Positions 42,828 to 51,511 of a DNA stretch of 64,000 nt are shown here, piece by piece (position 1 is the first letter of the stretch; every line of letters begins with the position of its first letter). This DNA comes from Cupriavidus sp. WGlv3 (GTDB lineage Bacteria > Pseudomonadota > Gammaproteobacteria > Burkholderiales > Burkholderiaceae), in NCBI RefSeq assembly GCF_023952475.1, contig NZ_JALHRX010000013.1, forward strand, positions 62,001 through 126,000, written 5' to 3'. The notes under the pieces are model-generated. The model did no database searches. It was not told the origin of the DNA and worked only from the letters and a program-made list of their open reading frames with translations. A program made the translations under genes and the position numbers.

Positions 42828-45251
42828 TTAGTTGCGCACCGGCTTGCCGGTCTGCAGCATGCCCATGATGCGCTCCTGCGTCTTGCCGGTACCCAGCAGG
42901 TCGACAAAAGCCTTACGTTCGAGCGCCAGCAGCCATTCCTCGCTGACCAGCGCACCGGCGTCGACGTCGCCGCCGCACACCACTTCGGCGATGCGGGTGG
43001 CGATCAGGAAATCGTGCGCCGAGATAAAGCCGCCGTCGCGCATGTTGACCAGCGACGCCTTGATGGTGGCCACGCCGGAACGGCCGGCAACCGGGATCAG
43101 CGTCGGCAGCGGCGCGCGGTAGCCAGCGTCGGCCAGCGCGCGCACCGCGTTCTGCGCCACGTACAGCAGCTCATGCACGTTGAAGACGATCTGGTCGGAC
43201 GGCTGCAGGTAGCCCATCTGGCGCGCTTCGAGCGCCGAGGCCGAGACCTTGGCCATGGCCGCGCTCTGGAAGCGGCTGGTCAGGAACTGCAGATAGTTGG
43301 TGCTGCCCGCGGCCTGCGCTGCGCGCGCGGCCGCCAGCGCGGATTCCTTCAGGCCGCCGCCGGCCGGCACCAGGCCCACGCCCACCTCGACCAGGCCGAT
43401 ATAGGTTTCCAGCGCGGCCACGCGCGCGGCCGAGTGCAACATCAGCTCGCAGCCGCCGCCCAGCGCAATGCCCGACGCCGCCGATACCACCGGCACCGCG
43501 GCGTACTTCACGCGCATCATGCCGTCCTGGAATTTCTTCACGAACGGCTCGATGCCCTTGGCGCCGCCCATCATGAAGGCGGGCATCGCCGCTTCCAGGT
43601 TGGCGCCCGCCGAGAACGGGCCGCCCGGCGCGCCCAGCTGCAGCGAGGTCGGCTGCCACACCACCAGGCCCTTGTAGCCGGCCTCGGCCAGGTCGATGGC
43701 GCGGGTCAGGCCGTCGATCACGTCAGGCCCGATGGTGTTCATCTTGCTCTTGAACGAAACCACCAGTACGTCGTCCTGGCCCTCGCCCACCCAGATGCGC
43801 ACCGCGTCGTTCTCTTCGACGGTGCGGCCGGCCTTGCGCGGATCGGCCGCGGCGGTGCCCTGGAGGGCGGCGCGGAAGGCCTGGCGCTGATACACCGGCA
43901 GCGTGCTGCGCGCGACGAACGACTGCGTCGCGGGCGACCACGAACCGGCCGCCGCGTGCACGCCCTGGTTGTCGGCGACCGGGCCGGAGAATACCCACGC
44001 CGGCAGCGGCGCGCCCGACAGCGCCTTGCCGCCCTCGACGTCTTCCTTGACCCACTCGGCCACCTGCTTCCAGCCGGCCGCCTGCCAGTCCTCGAACGGG
44101 CCCGAGTTCCAGCCGAAGCCCCAGCGGATCGCCAGGTCGATATCGGCGGCCGAGCCGGCGATCTGCTCCAGGTACACGGCGATGTAGTGGAACACGTCGC
44201 GGAACACCGCCCACAGGAACTGCGCCTGCGGGTTGGTCGACTCGCGCAGCAGCCGGATGCGCTCGGCCGGTTCCTTCTTCAGCATGCGCACCACGATCTC
44301 GTCGGCCTTCTTGCCGGCATCGACATACTGGCCGGTGCTGGCGTCGAGCACCTTGATCGCCTTGCCTTCCTTCTTGTAGAAGCCGGCGCCGGTCTTCTGC
44401 CCGAGCGCGCCCGCGTCGACCAGGCCCTTGAGCACGGCCGGGGTCTGGTACACCGGCGCGAACGGGTCGTCGTGCAGGTTGTCCTGCATGGTCTTGATCA
44501 CGTGCGCCATGGTGTCCAGGCCGACCACGTCCGCGGTGCGGAAGGTCGCGGACTTGGCGCGGCCCAGCTTGGCACCGGTCAGGTCGTCGACCACGTCGAA
44601 CGGGATGCCGAACTTCTGGGCCTCGGCGAACACCGCGAGGATCGAGAAGATGCCGACGCGGTTGGCGATGAAGTTGGGCGTGTCCTTGGCCCGCACCACG
44701 CCCTTGCCGAGCGTGGTGGTCAGGAAGGCTTCCAGCTGGTCGAGGATCTGCGGCCGCGTGGTCGCGGTCGGGATCAGCTCGACCAGGTGCATGTAGCGCG
44801 GCGGGTTGAAGAAGTGCACGCCGCAGAAACGCGACTTCAGGTCATCATCGAACCCGTCGGACAGCGCGGTGATCGACAGGCCCGACGTATTGGTGGCGAA
44901 GATCGCGTGCGAGGCCAGATGCGGCGCGACCTTCTTGTACAGGTCGTGCTTCCAGTCCATGCGCTCGGCGATCGCCTCGATCACCAGATCGCATTCCTTG
45001 AGCAGGGCGATATCGTCTTCGTAATTGGCCGCCTGAATCAGGCCGGCCTCTTCCTTCAGACCCAGCGGCGCGGGCGACAGCTTCTTCAGGTTATCGATGG
45101 CGCGCAGCGCGATGCCGTTCTTAAGGCCTTCTTTCGCAGGCAGGTCGAACAGCACCACGGGCACGCGCGCGTTGATCAGGTGGGCGGCAATCTGCGCGCC
45201 CATGACGCCGGCACCCAGCACGGCGACTTTCTTGACGATGAAATTGGACAT
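42828..45251 (-). CDS. fadB: 3-hydroxyacyl-CoA dehydrogenase / enoyl-CoA hydratase fusion protein (FadB-type)
   Basis: The 807-residue bifunctional enzyme has the NAD-binding hydroxyacyl-CoA dehydrogenase domains first: VAVLGAGVMGAQIAAHL at the N-terminus, NTSGLSITAL and HFFNPPRYMHLVELI near residue 135. The enoyl-CoA hydratase module is last (VSAASGIALGGGCELMLHSAARVAA near residue 590, VEVGVGLVPAGGG). This domain order is opposite to E. coli FadB, where the hydratase comes first, and is the usual form in Burkholderiales. It performs hydration and oxidation steps of beta-oxidation. A thiolase gene follows 22 bases downstream. Confidence 0.95.
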   Translation of the reverse strand: MSNFIVKKVAVLGAGVMGAQIAAHLINARVPVVLFDLPAKEGLKNGIALRAIDNLKKLSPAPLGLKEEAGLIQAANYEDDIALLKECDLVIEAIAERMDWKHDLYKKVAPHLASHAIFATNTSGLSITALSDGFDDDLKSRFCGVHFFNPPRYMHLVELIPTATTRPQILDQLEAFLTTTLGKGVVRAKDTPNFIANRVGIFSILAVFAEAQKFGIPFDVVDDLTGAKLGRAKSATFRTADVVGLDTMAHVIKTMQDNLHDDPFAPVYQTPAVLKGLVDAGALGQKTGAGFYKKEGKAIKVLDASTGQYVDAGKKADEIVVRMLKKEPAERIRLLRESTNPQAQFLWAVFRDVFHYIAVYLEQIAGSAADIDLAIRWGFGWNSGPFEDWQAAGWKQVAEWVKEDVEGGKALSGAPLPAWVFSGPVADNQGVHAAAGSWSPATQSFVARSTLPVYQRQAFRAALQGTAAADPRKAGRTVEENDAVRIWVGEGQDDVLVVSFKSKMNTIGPDVIDGLTRAIDLAEAGYKGLVVWQPTSLQLGAPGGPFSAGANLEAAMPAFMMGGAKGIEPFVKKFQDGMMRVKYAAVPVVSAASGIALGGGCELMLHSAARVAALETYIGLVEVGVGLVPAGGGLKESALAAARAAQAAGSTNYLQFLTSRFQSAAMAKVSASALEARQMGYLQPSDQIVFNVHELLYVAQNAVRALADAGYRAPLPTLIPVAGRSGVATIKASLVNMRDGGFISAHDFLIATRIAEVVCGGDVDAGALVSEEWLLALERKAFVDLLGTGKTQERIMGMLQTGKPVRN

Positions 45252-45327
45252 GCTCGCTCCTGGATTAGTGAGCGTTAGACAGATGCGAGGCCGCCGTTCC
45301 CGGAGCGGAACGGCGGATAGAGTCGAC

Positions 45328-47115
45328 TCAGAACAGGTCTGCGTCCAGCGCCATCAGCGACGCCGAACCCGCGCGCGCCTTGCGGATCTCGCCGGCGGTT
45401 TCCGGCAGCAGCTTGGCAAAGTAGAAGCGCGCCGTGGCCAGCTTGGCGGTGTAGAACTTGTCGCCGCTGGCTTCCTTCTCCAGCGCGACCTTGGCCATGC
45501 GGGCCCAGAAGTAGGCGAACACCAGGTGGCCCACCACGCGCAGGTACGGCACCGCGGCGGCGCCGACTTCGTCGGCGTTGCCCATCGCCTTCATGCCGAT
45601 TTCCATGGTCAGCTTCTGCACCTTGTCGCCCAGGTCGGCCAGCGGGTTGACGAACTCCTGCATGGCTTCATTGGTGCCTTCGGCCTCGACGAATTCCTGC
45701 ACGATCTTGCCGAAGGCCTTCATCCTGGCGCCCATGTCGCCCAGGATCTTGCGGCCCAGCAGGTCCAGCGCCTGGATCGTGTTGGTGCCTTCGTAGATCA
45801 TGTTGATGCGGGCGTCGCGCACGTATTGCTCCATGCCCCATTCGGAGATGTAGCCGTGGCCGCCGAACACCTGCATGCCCTCGTTGGTCGAGGTGAAGGC
45901 GTTGTCGGTCAGGAACGCCTTGATCACCGGCGTCAGCAGCGCGACCAGGTCCCCGGCCTGCTTGCGCACGGCCTCGTCCGGGTGCGACAGCTCGCGGTCG
46001 ATCTGCAGCGCGGTCCAGTAGCTGAAGGCGCGGCCGCCTTCGGCGTAGGCGCGCTGGGTCAGCAGCATGCGGCGCACGTCGGGGTGCACGATGATCGGGT
46101 CGGCGGCCTTCTCGGGTGCCTTGGGGCCGGTCAGCGCGCGCATCTGCAGGCGGTCCTTGGCGTAGGCCACAGAGTTCTGGTACGCCACCTCAGTCAGGCC
46201 CAGCCCCTGTGCACCGACACCCAGGCGCGCGGCATTCATCATCACGAACATGGCGTTCAGGCCCTTGTTGGGCTCGCCCACCATCCAGCCGCGCGCGCCA
46301 TCCAGGTTCATCACGCAGGTGGCGTTGCCGTGGATGCCCATCTTGTGCTCGATCGAGCCGCACTGGATGCCATTGCGCTCACCCGGGTTGCCGCTGGCAT
46401 CGGGGATGAACTTGGGCACCACGAACAGCGAGATGCCCTTGGTGCCGGCGGGCGCGTCCGGCAGGCGCGCCAGCACCAGGTGGATGATGTTCTCGGCCAG
46501 GTCGTGCTCGCCGGCGGAGATGAAGATCTTGGTGCCGGTGATCAGGTAGGAGCCGTCGGCCTGGGGCTCGGCCTTGCTGCGCAGGATGCCCAGGTCGGTG
46601 CCGCAATGCGGCTCGGTCAGGCACATGGTGCCGGTCCACACGCCGGACACCAGCTTGGGCAGGTAGGTCTGCTGCAGCTCGGGGGTGCCGTGTGCGTGCA
46701 GGGCCTCATAGGCGCCGTGCGACAGGCCGGGGTACATGGTCCAGGCCTGGTTGGCCGAGTTCAGCATCTCGTAGACCACGTTGTTGACCACGATCGGCAG
46801 GCCCTGGCCGCCGAAGGCCGGGTCGCACGCCAGCGCCGGCCAGCCGGCCTCGACGTACTGCTGGTAGGCTTCCTTGAAGCCGGTGGGCGCCTTGACCACG
46901 CCGTCGCCGACATAGGTGCAGCCTTCGCGGTCGCCCACCTGGTTGAGCGGGAACACCACGTCCGAGCAGAACTTGCCGGCTTCCTCGATGACCTGGTTGA
47001 TGGTGTCCGCGTCGATGTCCGCGTGCGGCGGCATCGCCTTGAGTTCGGCTTCGGCGCCGAGCAGTTCATGGAGCACGAACTGCATGTCGCGCAACGGTGC
47101 GGTGTACTGGCCCAT
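45328..47115 (-). CDS. Acyl-CoA dehydrogenase (long C-terminal type)
   Basis: The 595-residue flavoprotein does the first step of beta-oxidation. It shows GLSHGAYEALHAHG, MCLTEPHCGTDLGILRS near residue 155, the FAD/ETF region ITGTKIFISAGEHD, and the catalytic-base segment INMIYEGTNTIQALDLLGRKIL near residue 430. A C-terminal extension of about 130 residues follows, as in the AidB/FadE-like long dehydrogenases of this group. AAGGAG lies 7 bases before the ATG at 47115. It follows the tetR gene by 75 bases and precedes the fusion gene by 76 bases. Confidence 0.94.
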   Translation of the reverse strand: MGQYTAPLRDMQFVLHELLGAEAELKAMPPHADIDADTINQVIEEAGKFCSDVVFPLNQVGDREGCTYVGDGVVKAPTGFKEAYQQYVEAGWPALACDPAFGGQGLPIVVNNVVYEMLNSANQAWTMYPGLSHGAYEALHAHGTPELQQTYLPKLVSGVWTGTMCLTEPHCGTDLGILRSKAEPQADGSYLITGTKIFISAGEHDLAENIIHLVLARLPDAPAGTKGISLFVVPKFIPDASGNPGERNGIQCGSIEHKMGIHGNATCVMNLDGARGWMVGEPNKGLNAMFVMMNAARLGVGAQGLGLTEVAYQNSVAYAKDRLQMRALTGPKAPEKAADPIIVHPDVRRMLLTQRAYAEGGRAFSYWTALQIDRELSHPDEAVRKQAGDLVALLTPVIKAFLTDNAFTSTNEGMQVFGGHGYISEWGMEQYVRDARINMIYEGTNTIQALDLLGRKILGDMGARMKAFGKIVQEFVEAEGTNEAMQEFVNPLADLGDKVQKLTMEIGMKAMGNADEVGAAAVPYLRVVGHLVFAYFWARMAKVALEKEASGDKFYTAKLATARFYFAKLLPETAGEIRKARAGSASLMALDADLF

Positions 47116-47190
47116 CAGAGACTCCTTGGAGTTGTGCGATGCCGCCACGCCGCCCGTCCCGCTTGCGCGCGACGGCCCGACCGGGCGACC

Positions 47191-47832
47191 TCAGGTACGG
47201 TAAGACTGAATCAGTTTGTTGAGCGCGACCATGGCAAGCTCGGCGCTGTCAGGCAGGCGCAGGAAACGGGCGTCATGATGCAAGCCTAGTTCAAGGCTGT
47301 ACATCTCGAACAGCATCAGGCGCGGATCGCAGTCCGCACGCAGGTGCCCCTCTTCCTTGGCCTGGTTGATGGCGCGGGTCAGCGCTGCCCGCCAGATGGT
47401 GACGCTCTTGACCAGCTCGTCACGCACCAGGCTGCCGGCACGGTCGTCGTACTCCACCGCGCCGCTGATGTAGATGCATCCCGTCGTCACTTCCTGGATG
47501 CGCTTCTCCATCCAGCGCCGCACCATCGACCACAGCCGGGGCAGTCCGCGCGGCTCCTGCAGCGAGGGATAGAACACCTCCTGCTCGAACCGGCGGTGAT
47601 ACTCCCGCACCACCTCCACCTGCAGGTCCTCGCGCGAACCGAAATGCGCGAACACGCCGCTCTTGCTCATCTGCATGCGTTCCGCGAGCAGCCCGATGGT
47701 GAGACCTTCGAGCCCGTCGCGGGACGACAATTCCAGTGCGGCATCCAGAATCGCCACGCGCGTCATCTCGCCCTTGCGCATGGGCGAGGGGGACGAAGCG
47801 GCGGATTCGAGACGGGCTGACTGGTGTCGCAT
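47191..47832 (-). CDS. TetR family regulator of the beta-oxidation operon (FadP-like)
   Basis: The 213-residue regulator has a TetR helix-turn-helix around residues 25-70 (RVAILDAALELSSRDGLEGL, then LLAERMQMSKSGVFAHFGS) and a helical ligand domain. It is the first gene of the operon for fatty-acid oxidation, so an acyl-CoA is the likely ligand; FadP in beta-proteobacteria is the known analogue, a name I transfer by context only. The start at 47832 has a GGAG 7 bases upstream. A palindrome at 47960-47971 overlaps the predicted transcription start, which suggests autorepression together with the whole operon. Confidence 0.9.
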   Translation of the reverse strand: MRHQSARLESAASSPSPMRKGEMTRVAILDAALELSSRDGLEGLTIGLLAERMQMSKSGVFAHFGSREDLQVEVVREYHRRFEQEVFYPSLQEPRGLPRLWSMVRRWMEKRIQEVTTGCIYISGAVEYDDRAGSLVRDELVKSVTIWRAALTRAINQAKEEGHLRADCDPRLMLFEMYSLELGLHHDARFLRLPDSAELAMVALNKLIQSYRT

Positions 47833-47959
47833 GTTTTTTCTCCGTTCTGCGGGGCCTTCTGCGGCCCTGCGTATGACCCTGACGTTGCATTCATTGCTTG
47901 CGGGCGGCCGGCGGATTTGCCGGTGCATACCGCGAATGCACGCAGTCTAAGCCAAAAAA

Positions 47960-47971
47960 GAACGGTCGTTC
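47960..47971. promoter_or_regulatory. Palindromic operator of the tetR/beta-oxidation operon
   Basis: GAACG-GT-CGTTC is a perfect 5-base inverted repeat with a 2-base centre. It lies 3 bases downstream of the predicted -10 element, where a bound TetR dimer would block transcription. Confidence 0.65.
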
Positions 47972-47973
47972 AG

Positions 47974-48002
47974 ATTATTCTGGCGCGACACCTGCCCATC
48001 AA
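47974..48002 (-). promoter_or_regulatory. Promoter of the tetR/beta-oxidation operon
   Basis: On the minus strand TTGATG (47997-48002) and AATAAT (47974-47979) are spaced by exactly 17 bases. The start would be near 47967, inside the palindrome, with a leader of about 135 bases to tetR. The remaining bases 48003-48128 show nothing I can name. Confidence 0.6.
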
Positions 48003-48128
48003 GCTTTTAATTAGACCGCTGTTTCTAAACGGACTGCATTGCAGCATGTCCGCCAGCGGCCGCGCTGCCACCGGTTGCAGCGTGAGCGTTGCGGCATGGC
48101 AGCAAACGCACACCATACGTGCGCCGCT

Positions 48129-49427
48129 TCAGTAGCGGCCGGTGACGCCGGCGATGATCACGCCCAGCCGCAGCAGCATGTAGGCCGCCCAGTTGGCCAG
48201 GCGGTGCAGCGGCGAGCGCCGTGCATGCGCGTCGGGCAGCACCCGTACGCTGCGGTGCGCAATGGCTCGCTCCAGCGCTTCGCGCAGTTCAGCGGCGAAG
48301 GCCGCATCATAAACGGCAACGTTGGCCTCGCGCGCGAGCAGCAGGCTGAAGGGGTCCATGTTGCTCGACCCAACCGTGGCCCAGGCCTCGTCGACCACGC
48401 CGACCTTGGCATGCAGGAAGCTCTCGGCGTACTCGTAGATCTCGACGCCGGCCTCGAGTAACGAGGCATAGAGCGCATGGGTGGCGTAGTGTTGCAGCCG
48501 GTATTCGACCATGCCTTGCAGCAGCAGCCGCACGCGCACGCCGCGCTCGCGGCAGGCCAGCAAGGCGCGCCGCATCTTGTGGCCGGGCAGGAAGTAGGCG
48601 TTGGCCAGGATCACGTCGTGGCGCGCGGCACCCAGCGCGCGCAGGTATTCGCGCTCGATGGTGCGGCGGTTGCGCAGGTTGTCGCGCAGCAGCAGCGCGG
48701 CGCGGATGCCGCCGGTCGCTTCCGGGCGCGGCGGCAGGTCGGTCACCAGCGGGTAGTCGGCGACCGCCGCGGCGCGCTCGCTGCCGCGCGTCTCGCGCAG
48801 CGACAGCCGCCACCACAGCCGCTCCGACGACAGCGCGATGCGGTCCACCAGCGGCCCGCTGACCTGCACCGCGAAGTCATAGCGCGGCCCCAGGTTGGCG
48901 CCTTCGAAGGGTCCGTGGTTGTGATCGTCGATGATGTTGATGCCGCCGACGAAGGCGACATGGCGGTCGATCACGGCGAGCTTGCGGTGGAGCCGGCGCA
49001 GGTGGCGCCGCGCCAGGCGGAAACCGCGCAGGGCGCGGTAGACCCGCAGCCGCACGCCGCCCGCGCGCAGCCGCTCGGCCAGTTCGGCGGGCATGTCGCC
49101 GGCGCCGAAGCCGTCCACCGTCACGCGCACCGCGACCCCGCGCGCGGCGGCACGGATCAGCGCGTCGGCGACGGCGCGGCCGACCTCGTCGTCGGCATAG
49201 ATGTAGGTTTCCAGAATGACCTGGAACGCGGCCTGGTCGATCGCGGCGATCAGCGCCGGAAAAAAGTCCTGGCCGCCGTGCAGCAGCCGAACGGTATTGC
49301 CGGTGGTGGGCTTGCCGCGACGCCAGGCCCAGCGCAGCATGTGGTGGCGATAGGTCGGCTCGCCGGTGGTGGCGGAGTCGTGCACCGGGGCGTCCTCGGC
49401 CTGGGCGGAGTGGGAGATCCGTGACAT
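48129..49427 (-). CDS. Cardiolipin synthase-like phospholipase D family protein (ClsB type)
   Basis: The 432-residue protein has two HKD motifs of the phospholipase D superfamily: HRKLAVIDRHVAFVGGIN near residue 150 and HAKVGVVDEAWATVGSSNMD near residue 340. An N-terminal NTVRLLHGGQDFFPALIAAID block and the absence of N-terminal membrane helices fit the ClsB branch, which condenses phosphatidylglycerol with another phospholipid. A C-terminal hydrophobic stretch (YMLLRLGVIIAGVTG) may anchor it. I chose the ATG at 49427. It is divergent from mobB. Confidence 0.9.
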   Translation of the reverse strand: MSRISHSAQAEDAPVHDSATTGEPTYRHHMLRWAWRRGKPTTGNTVRLLHGGQDFFPALIAAIDQAAFQVILETYIYADDEVGRAVADALIRAAARGVAVRVTVDGFGAGDMPAELAERLRAGGVRLRVYRALRGFRLARRHLRRLHRKLAVIDRHVAFVGGINIIDDHNHGPFEGANLGPRYDFAVQVSGPLVDRIALSSERLWWRLSLRETRGSERAAAVADYPLVTDLPPRPEATGGIRAALLLRDNLRNRRTIEREYLRALGAARHDVILANAYFLPGHKMRRALLACRERGVRVRLLLQGMVEYRLQHYATHALYASLLEAGVEIYEYAESFLHAKVGVVDEAWATVGSSNMDPFSLLLAREANVAVYDAAFAAELREALERAIAHRSVRVLPDAHARRSPLHRLANWAAYMLLRLGVIIAGVTGRY

Positions 49428-49564
49428 GCCGTGATTATCGGACAGTTTGCGGCGTGCAAGGCGCCGCCTGCACATTGGCCCGCGGATCTCTGCTATCGTC
49501 GATGCCGATGCGCTGCGCGCCGATACCGGCGACCAGGCAGACTCCCGACGCCCCTACGGAAACC

Positions 49565-50098
49565 ATGGTGAAGGTATTCGGCATTACCGGTTCGTCCGGC
49601 AGCGGCAAGACCACGCTGCTGGACCAGCTCATCCCCTGCTTCGTCGGCGCCGGCCTGCGCGTGGCCGGCGTCAAGCACACCCACCACGGCTTCGATCCCG
49701 ACACGCCCGGCAAGGATTCGTGGCGCATGCGCGCGGCCGGCTGCGCCAACGTCGTGCTGGTCGGCGCGCGCCACCTGACGCTGATGCGCCATTACCCCGA
49801 GTCCCTGCCTTCGCCCGAGCTCGACGATGCGCTCGCGGTGCTGCCGCCCGATACTGACCTGGTGCTGGTGGAAGGCTACAAGCGCAGCGATTTTCCCAAG
49901 CTGGAGGTGTTCCGTCCCGCGCTGGGCCGCGCGCCGCTGTGGGACGAGGTGCCGGGCGTGGTGGCCGTGGCGAGCGACGATCCCGCTACCGTCGCCGCCA
50001 TGACCACGCTGCCGGTGCTGGACCTGAACGATGCGCTGGCGGTGTTCGCCTTTATCCGCGACTATCCCCTCCCCGGCCCCGAGAGCGGCGCGGGCTGA
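49565..50098 (+). CDS. mobB: Molybdopterin-guanine dinucleotide biosynthesis adaptor MobB
   Basis: The 177-residue GTP-binding protein has the P-loop GITGSSGSGKTTLLDQ at the N-terminus, KHTHHGFDPDTPGKDSWRMRAAG near residue 40 and DLVLVEGYKRSDFPKLEVFR near residue 100, all hallmarks of MobB. It assists MobA in attaching GMP to molybdopterin but is usually dispensable. No other molybdenum cofactor gene is in the window. The stop is 12 bases from the convergent EEP-family gene. Confidence 0.95.
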   Translation: MVKVFGITGSSGSGKTTLLDQLIPCFVGAGLRVAGVKHTHHGFDPDTPGKDSWRMRAAGCANVVLVGARHLTLMRHYPESLPSPELDDALAVLPPDTDLVLVEGYKRSDFPKLEVFRPALGRAPLWDEVPGVVAVASDDPATVAAMTTLPVLDLNDALAVFAFIRDYPLPGPESGAG

Positions 50099-50110
50099 CC
50101 TCGGGCGTCC

Positions 50111-50893
50111 TCAGGCGGCCTTGTCCGCGGGCGCGTCCCGCTCCACCATTTCGCCCAGCGGATGGCCGAGCTCCGCCACCAGCGGCACGTGGTCGGAGCG
50201 TTGCGCCCAGTCGCGGCCGGTCAGCGCGTGGGCGCGCTCGATCTCGTAGCCGCGCACATAGATGCGGTCGAGCTGCCACCACGGCATATGGCTGGGAAAG
50301 GTATGCAGCCGCGCGCCGCGCGCGTGCGAGGCCTCGACCGCGCCCAGCGTATTGCAAATCTGCGCGTCGAGCCGGTGGTTCCAGTCGTTGAAGTCGCCGG
50401 CGATCACCAGCGGCACGCCCGCCGGCACCACATTCTGCACCCGCTCCACCAGAGCCTCGGCCTGGCGCGCACGGCTGCGCGCAAACAGGCCGAAATGCAC
50501 GCAGATCAGGTGGGTCTCGACGCCGTGCACGTCCGCCACCGCATGTAGCAGCCCGCGCTGCTCGAAGCGGTGGTCGGAAATGTCGAGGTTCTCGGACATC
50601 AGGATCGGATGGCGCGACAGGATCGCGTTGCCGTGATGGCCGTAGTCATAGACCGCATTGCGGCCGTAGACCGAATGCGGATAGGCGTCGGTGGCGAGGT
50701 AGTTGAGCTGGGTGTGTTCCGGGTCGAACAGCGCCGCGGCCACCAGCCGGTCGTTGCGGTCCTGCACTTCCTGCAGGAAGACGATGTCCGCGTCCATCGC
50801 GTGCAGGCCGGCACGCACGTTCTGGATGCGCGGGCGCCGCGCGAAGCCGGTCACTCCCTTGTGGATGTTGTAGGTGACCACGCGCAGCTTCAT
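50111..50893 (-). CDS. Endonuclease/exonuclease/phosphatase family protein
   Basis: The 260-residue protein has the EEP fold signatures: TYNIHKGV with the metal asparagine, FLQEVQDR with the metal glutamate, GNAILSRHPI, VIAGDFNDW with the catalytic aspartate, and RSDHVPLVAEL with the terminal catalytic histidine. Members hydrolyse phosphodiesters in DNA, RNA or lipids. The ATG overlaps the nudB stop (ATGA), so the two are coupled, which makes a phosphohydrolase pair. The substrate is unknown. Confidence 0.9.
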   Translation of the reverse strand: MKLRVVTYNIHKGVTGFARRPRIQNVRAGLHAMDADIVFLQEVQDRNDRLVAAALFDPEHTQLNYLATDAYPHSVYGRNAVYDYGHHGNAILSRHPILMSENLDISDHRFEQRGLLHAVADVHGVETHLICVHFGLFARSRARQAEALVERVQNVVPAGVPLVIAGDFNDWNHRLDAQICNTLGAVEASHARGARLHTFPSHMPWWQLDRIYVRGYEIERAHALTGRDWAQRSDHVPLVAELGHPLGEMVERDAPADKAA

Positions 50894-51408
50894 GGCTGCC
50901 CTCCTACGGCGGCGTGGCGGCCGGCATCGCTGCCCGTCGCTTCCACTGCGCCCGGCGCGACGGCACCGGCGGCGCGCCACGCCAGCTGGTGGATGGCGTC
51001 GGCATTGCTGCTGGAAAAGCATTGCTGCGCCGCCTGTTGCCACGGCAGCCACTTGTATTGCAGGTGTTCGCGTGGCGCCAGCGTCACCGGCAGCGCCTCG
51101 GCCACGCGCAGGCCGAACCAGTGCTCGGTATTGCGCGTGACGCCTTCGGCGTAGCGGTGGCGCCACTGCGGGTAGATGTCGTACTGGATGGCATGGCCCC
51201 AGTCGGTGAGCTGGTGTTCGCCGGCGATGATGCCGGTTTCTTCCGCGACTTCGCGCGCGGCGGTCAGGGCCAGGGGTTCATCGAGGGTATCGAGGCTGCC
51301 GGTGACGGACTGCCAGAACCCGGGGCGATCGGCGCGTTCCAGCAGCAAGACTTGAAGATCTGGCGTGTAAATCACCACCAGCACGGATTCCGGGATCTTG
51401 TGTGACAT
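50890..51408 (-). CDS. nudB: Dihydroneopterin triphosphate diphosphatase
   Basis: The 172-residue Nudix hydrolase has the Nudix box GSLDTLDEPLALTAAREVAEETGI near residues 37-60. NudB-specific regions follow: PESVLVVIYTPDLQVLLLERAD at the N-terminus, and TRNTEHWFGLRV and LAPREHLQYKWLPWQQAAQ later. It removes pyrophosphate from dihydroneopterin triphosphate in folate synthesis. The last 25 residues are an Ala/Gly-rich extension beyond the Nudix fold. The gene lies downstream of aspS on the same strand, as in several beta-proteobacteria. Confidence 0.92.
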   Translation of the reverse strand: MSHKIPESVLVVIYTPDLQVLLLERADRPGFWQSVTGSLDTLDEPLALTAAREVAEETGIIAGEHQLTDWGHAIQYDIYPQWRHRYAEGVTRNTEHWFGLRVAEALPVTLAPREHLQYKWLPWQQAAQQCFSSSNADAIHQLAWRAAGAVAPGAVEATGSDAGRHAAVGGQP

Positions 51409-51511
51409 GGGTCTGGGCCAAAGGACAAACCCAAGGATAGCGCAGGCGCGCGCGCTTGCCACGGGAAAGCGCCGCGGCGCCTGTGCGCGGGCGCCGCAAC
51501 TTCCGGCCGGA

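Noticed and set aside
42360-45278. Plus-strand open frame of 972 codons opposite the FadB-type fusion gene
   Set aside because: Antisense shadow of a gene with full family motifs; composition biased to Arg, Ala, Gly, Val and His.
45097-47289. Plus-strand open frame of 730 codons opposite the acyl-CoA dehydrogenase gene
   Set aside because: Antisense shadow; no recognisable domain and no ribosome binding site.
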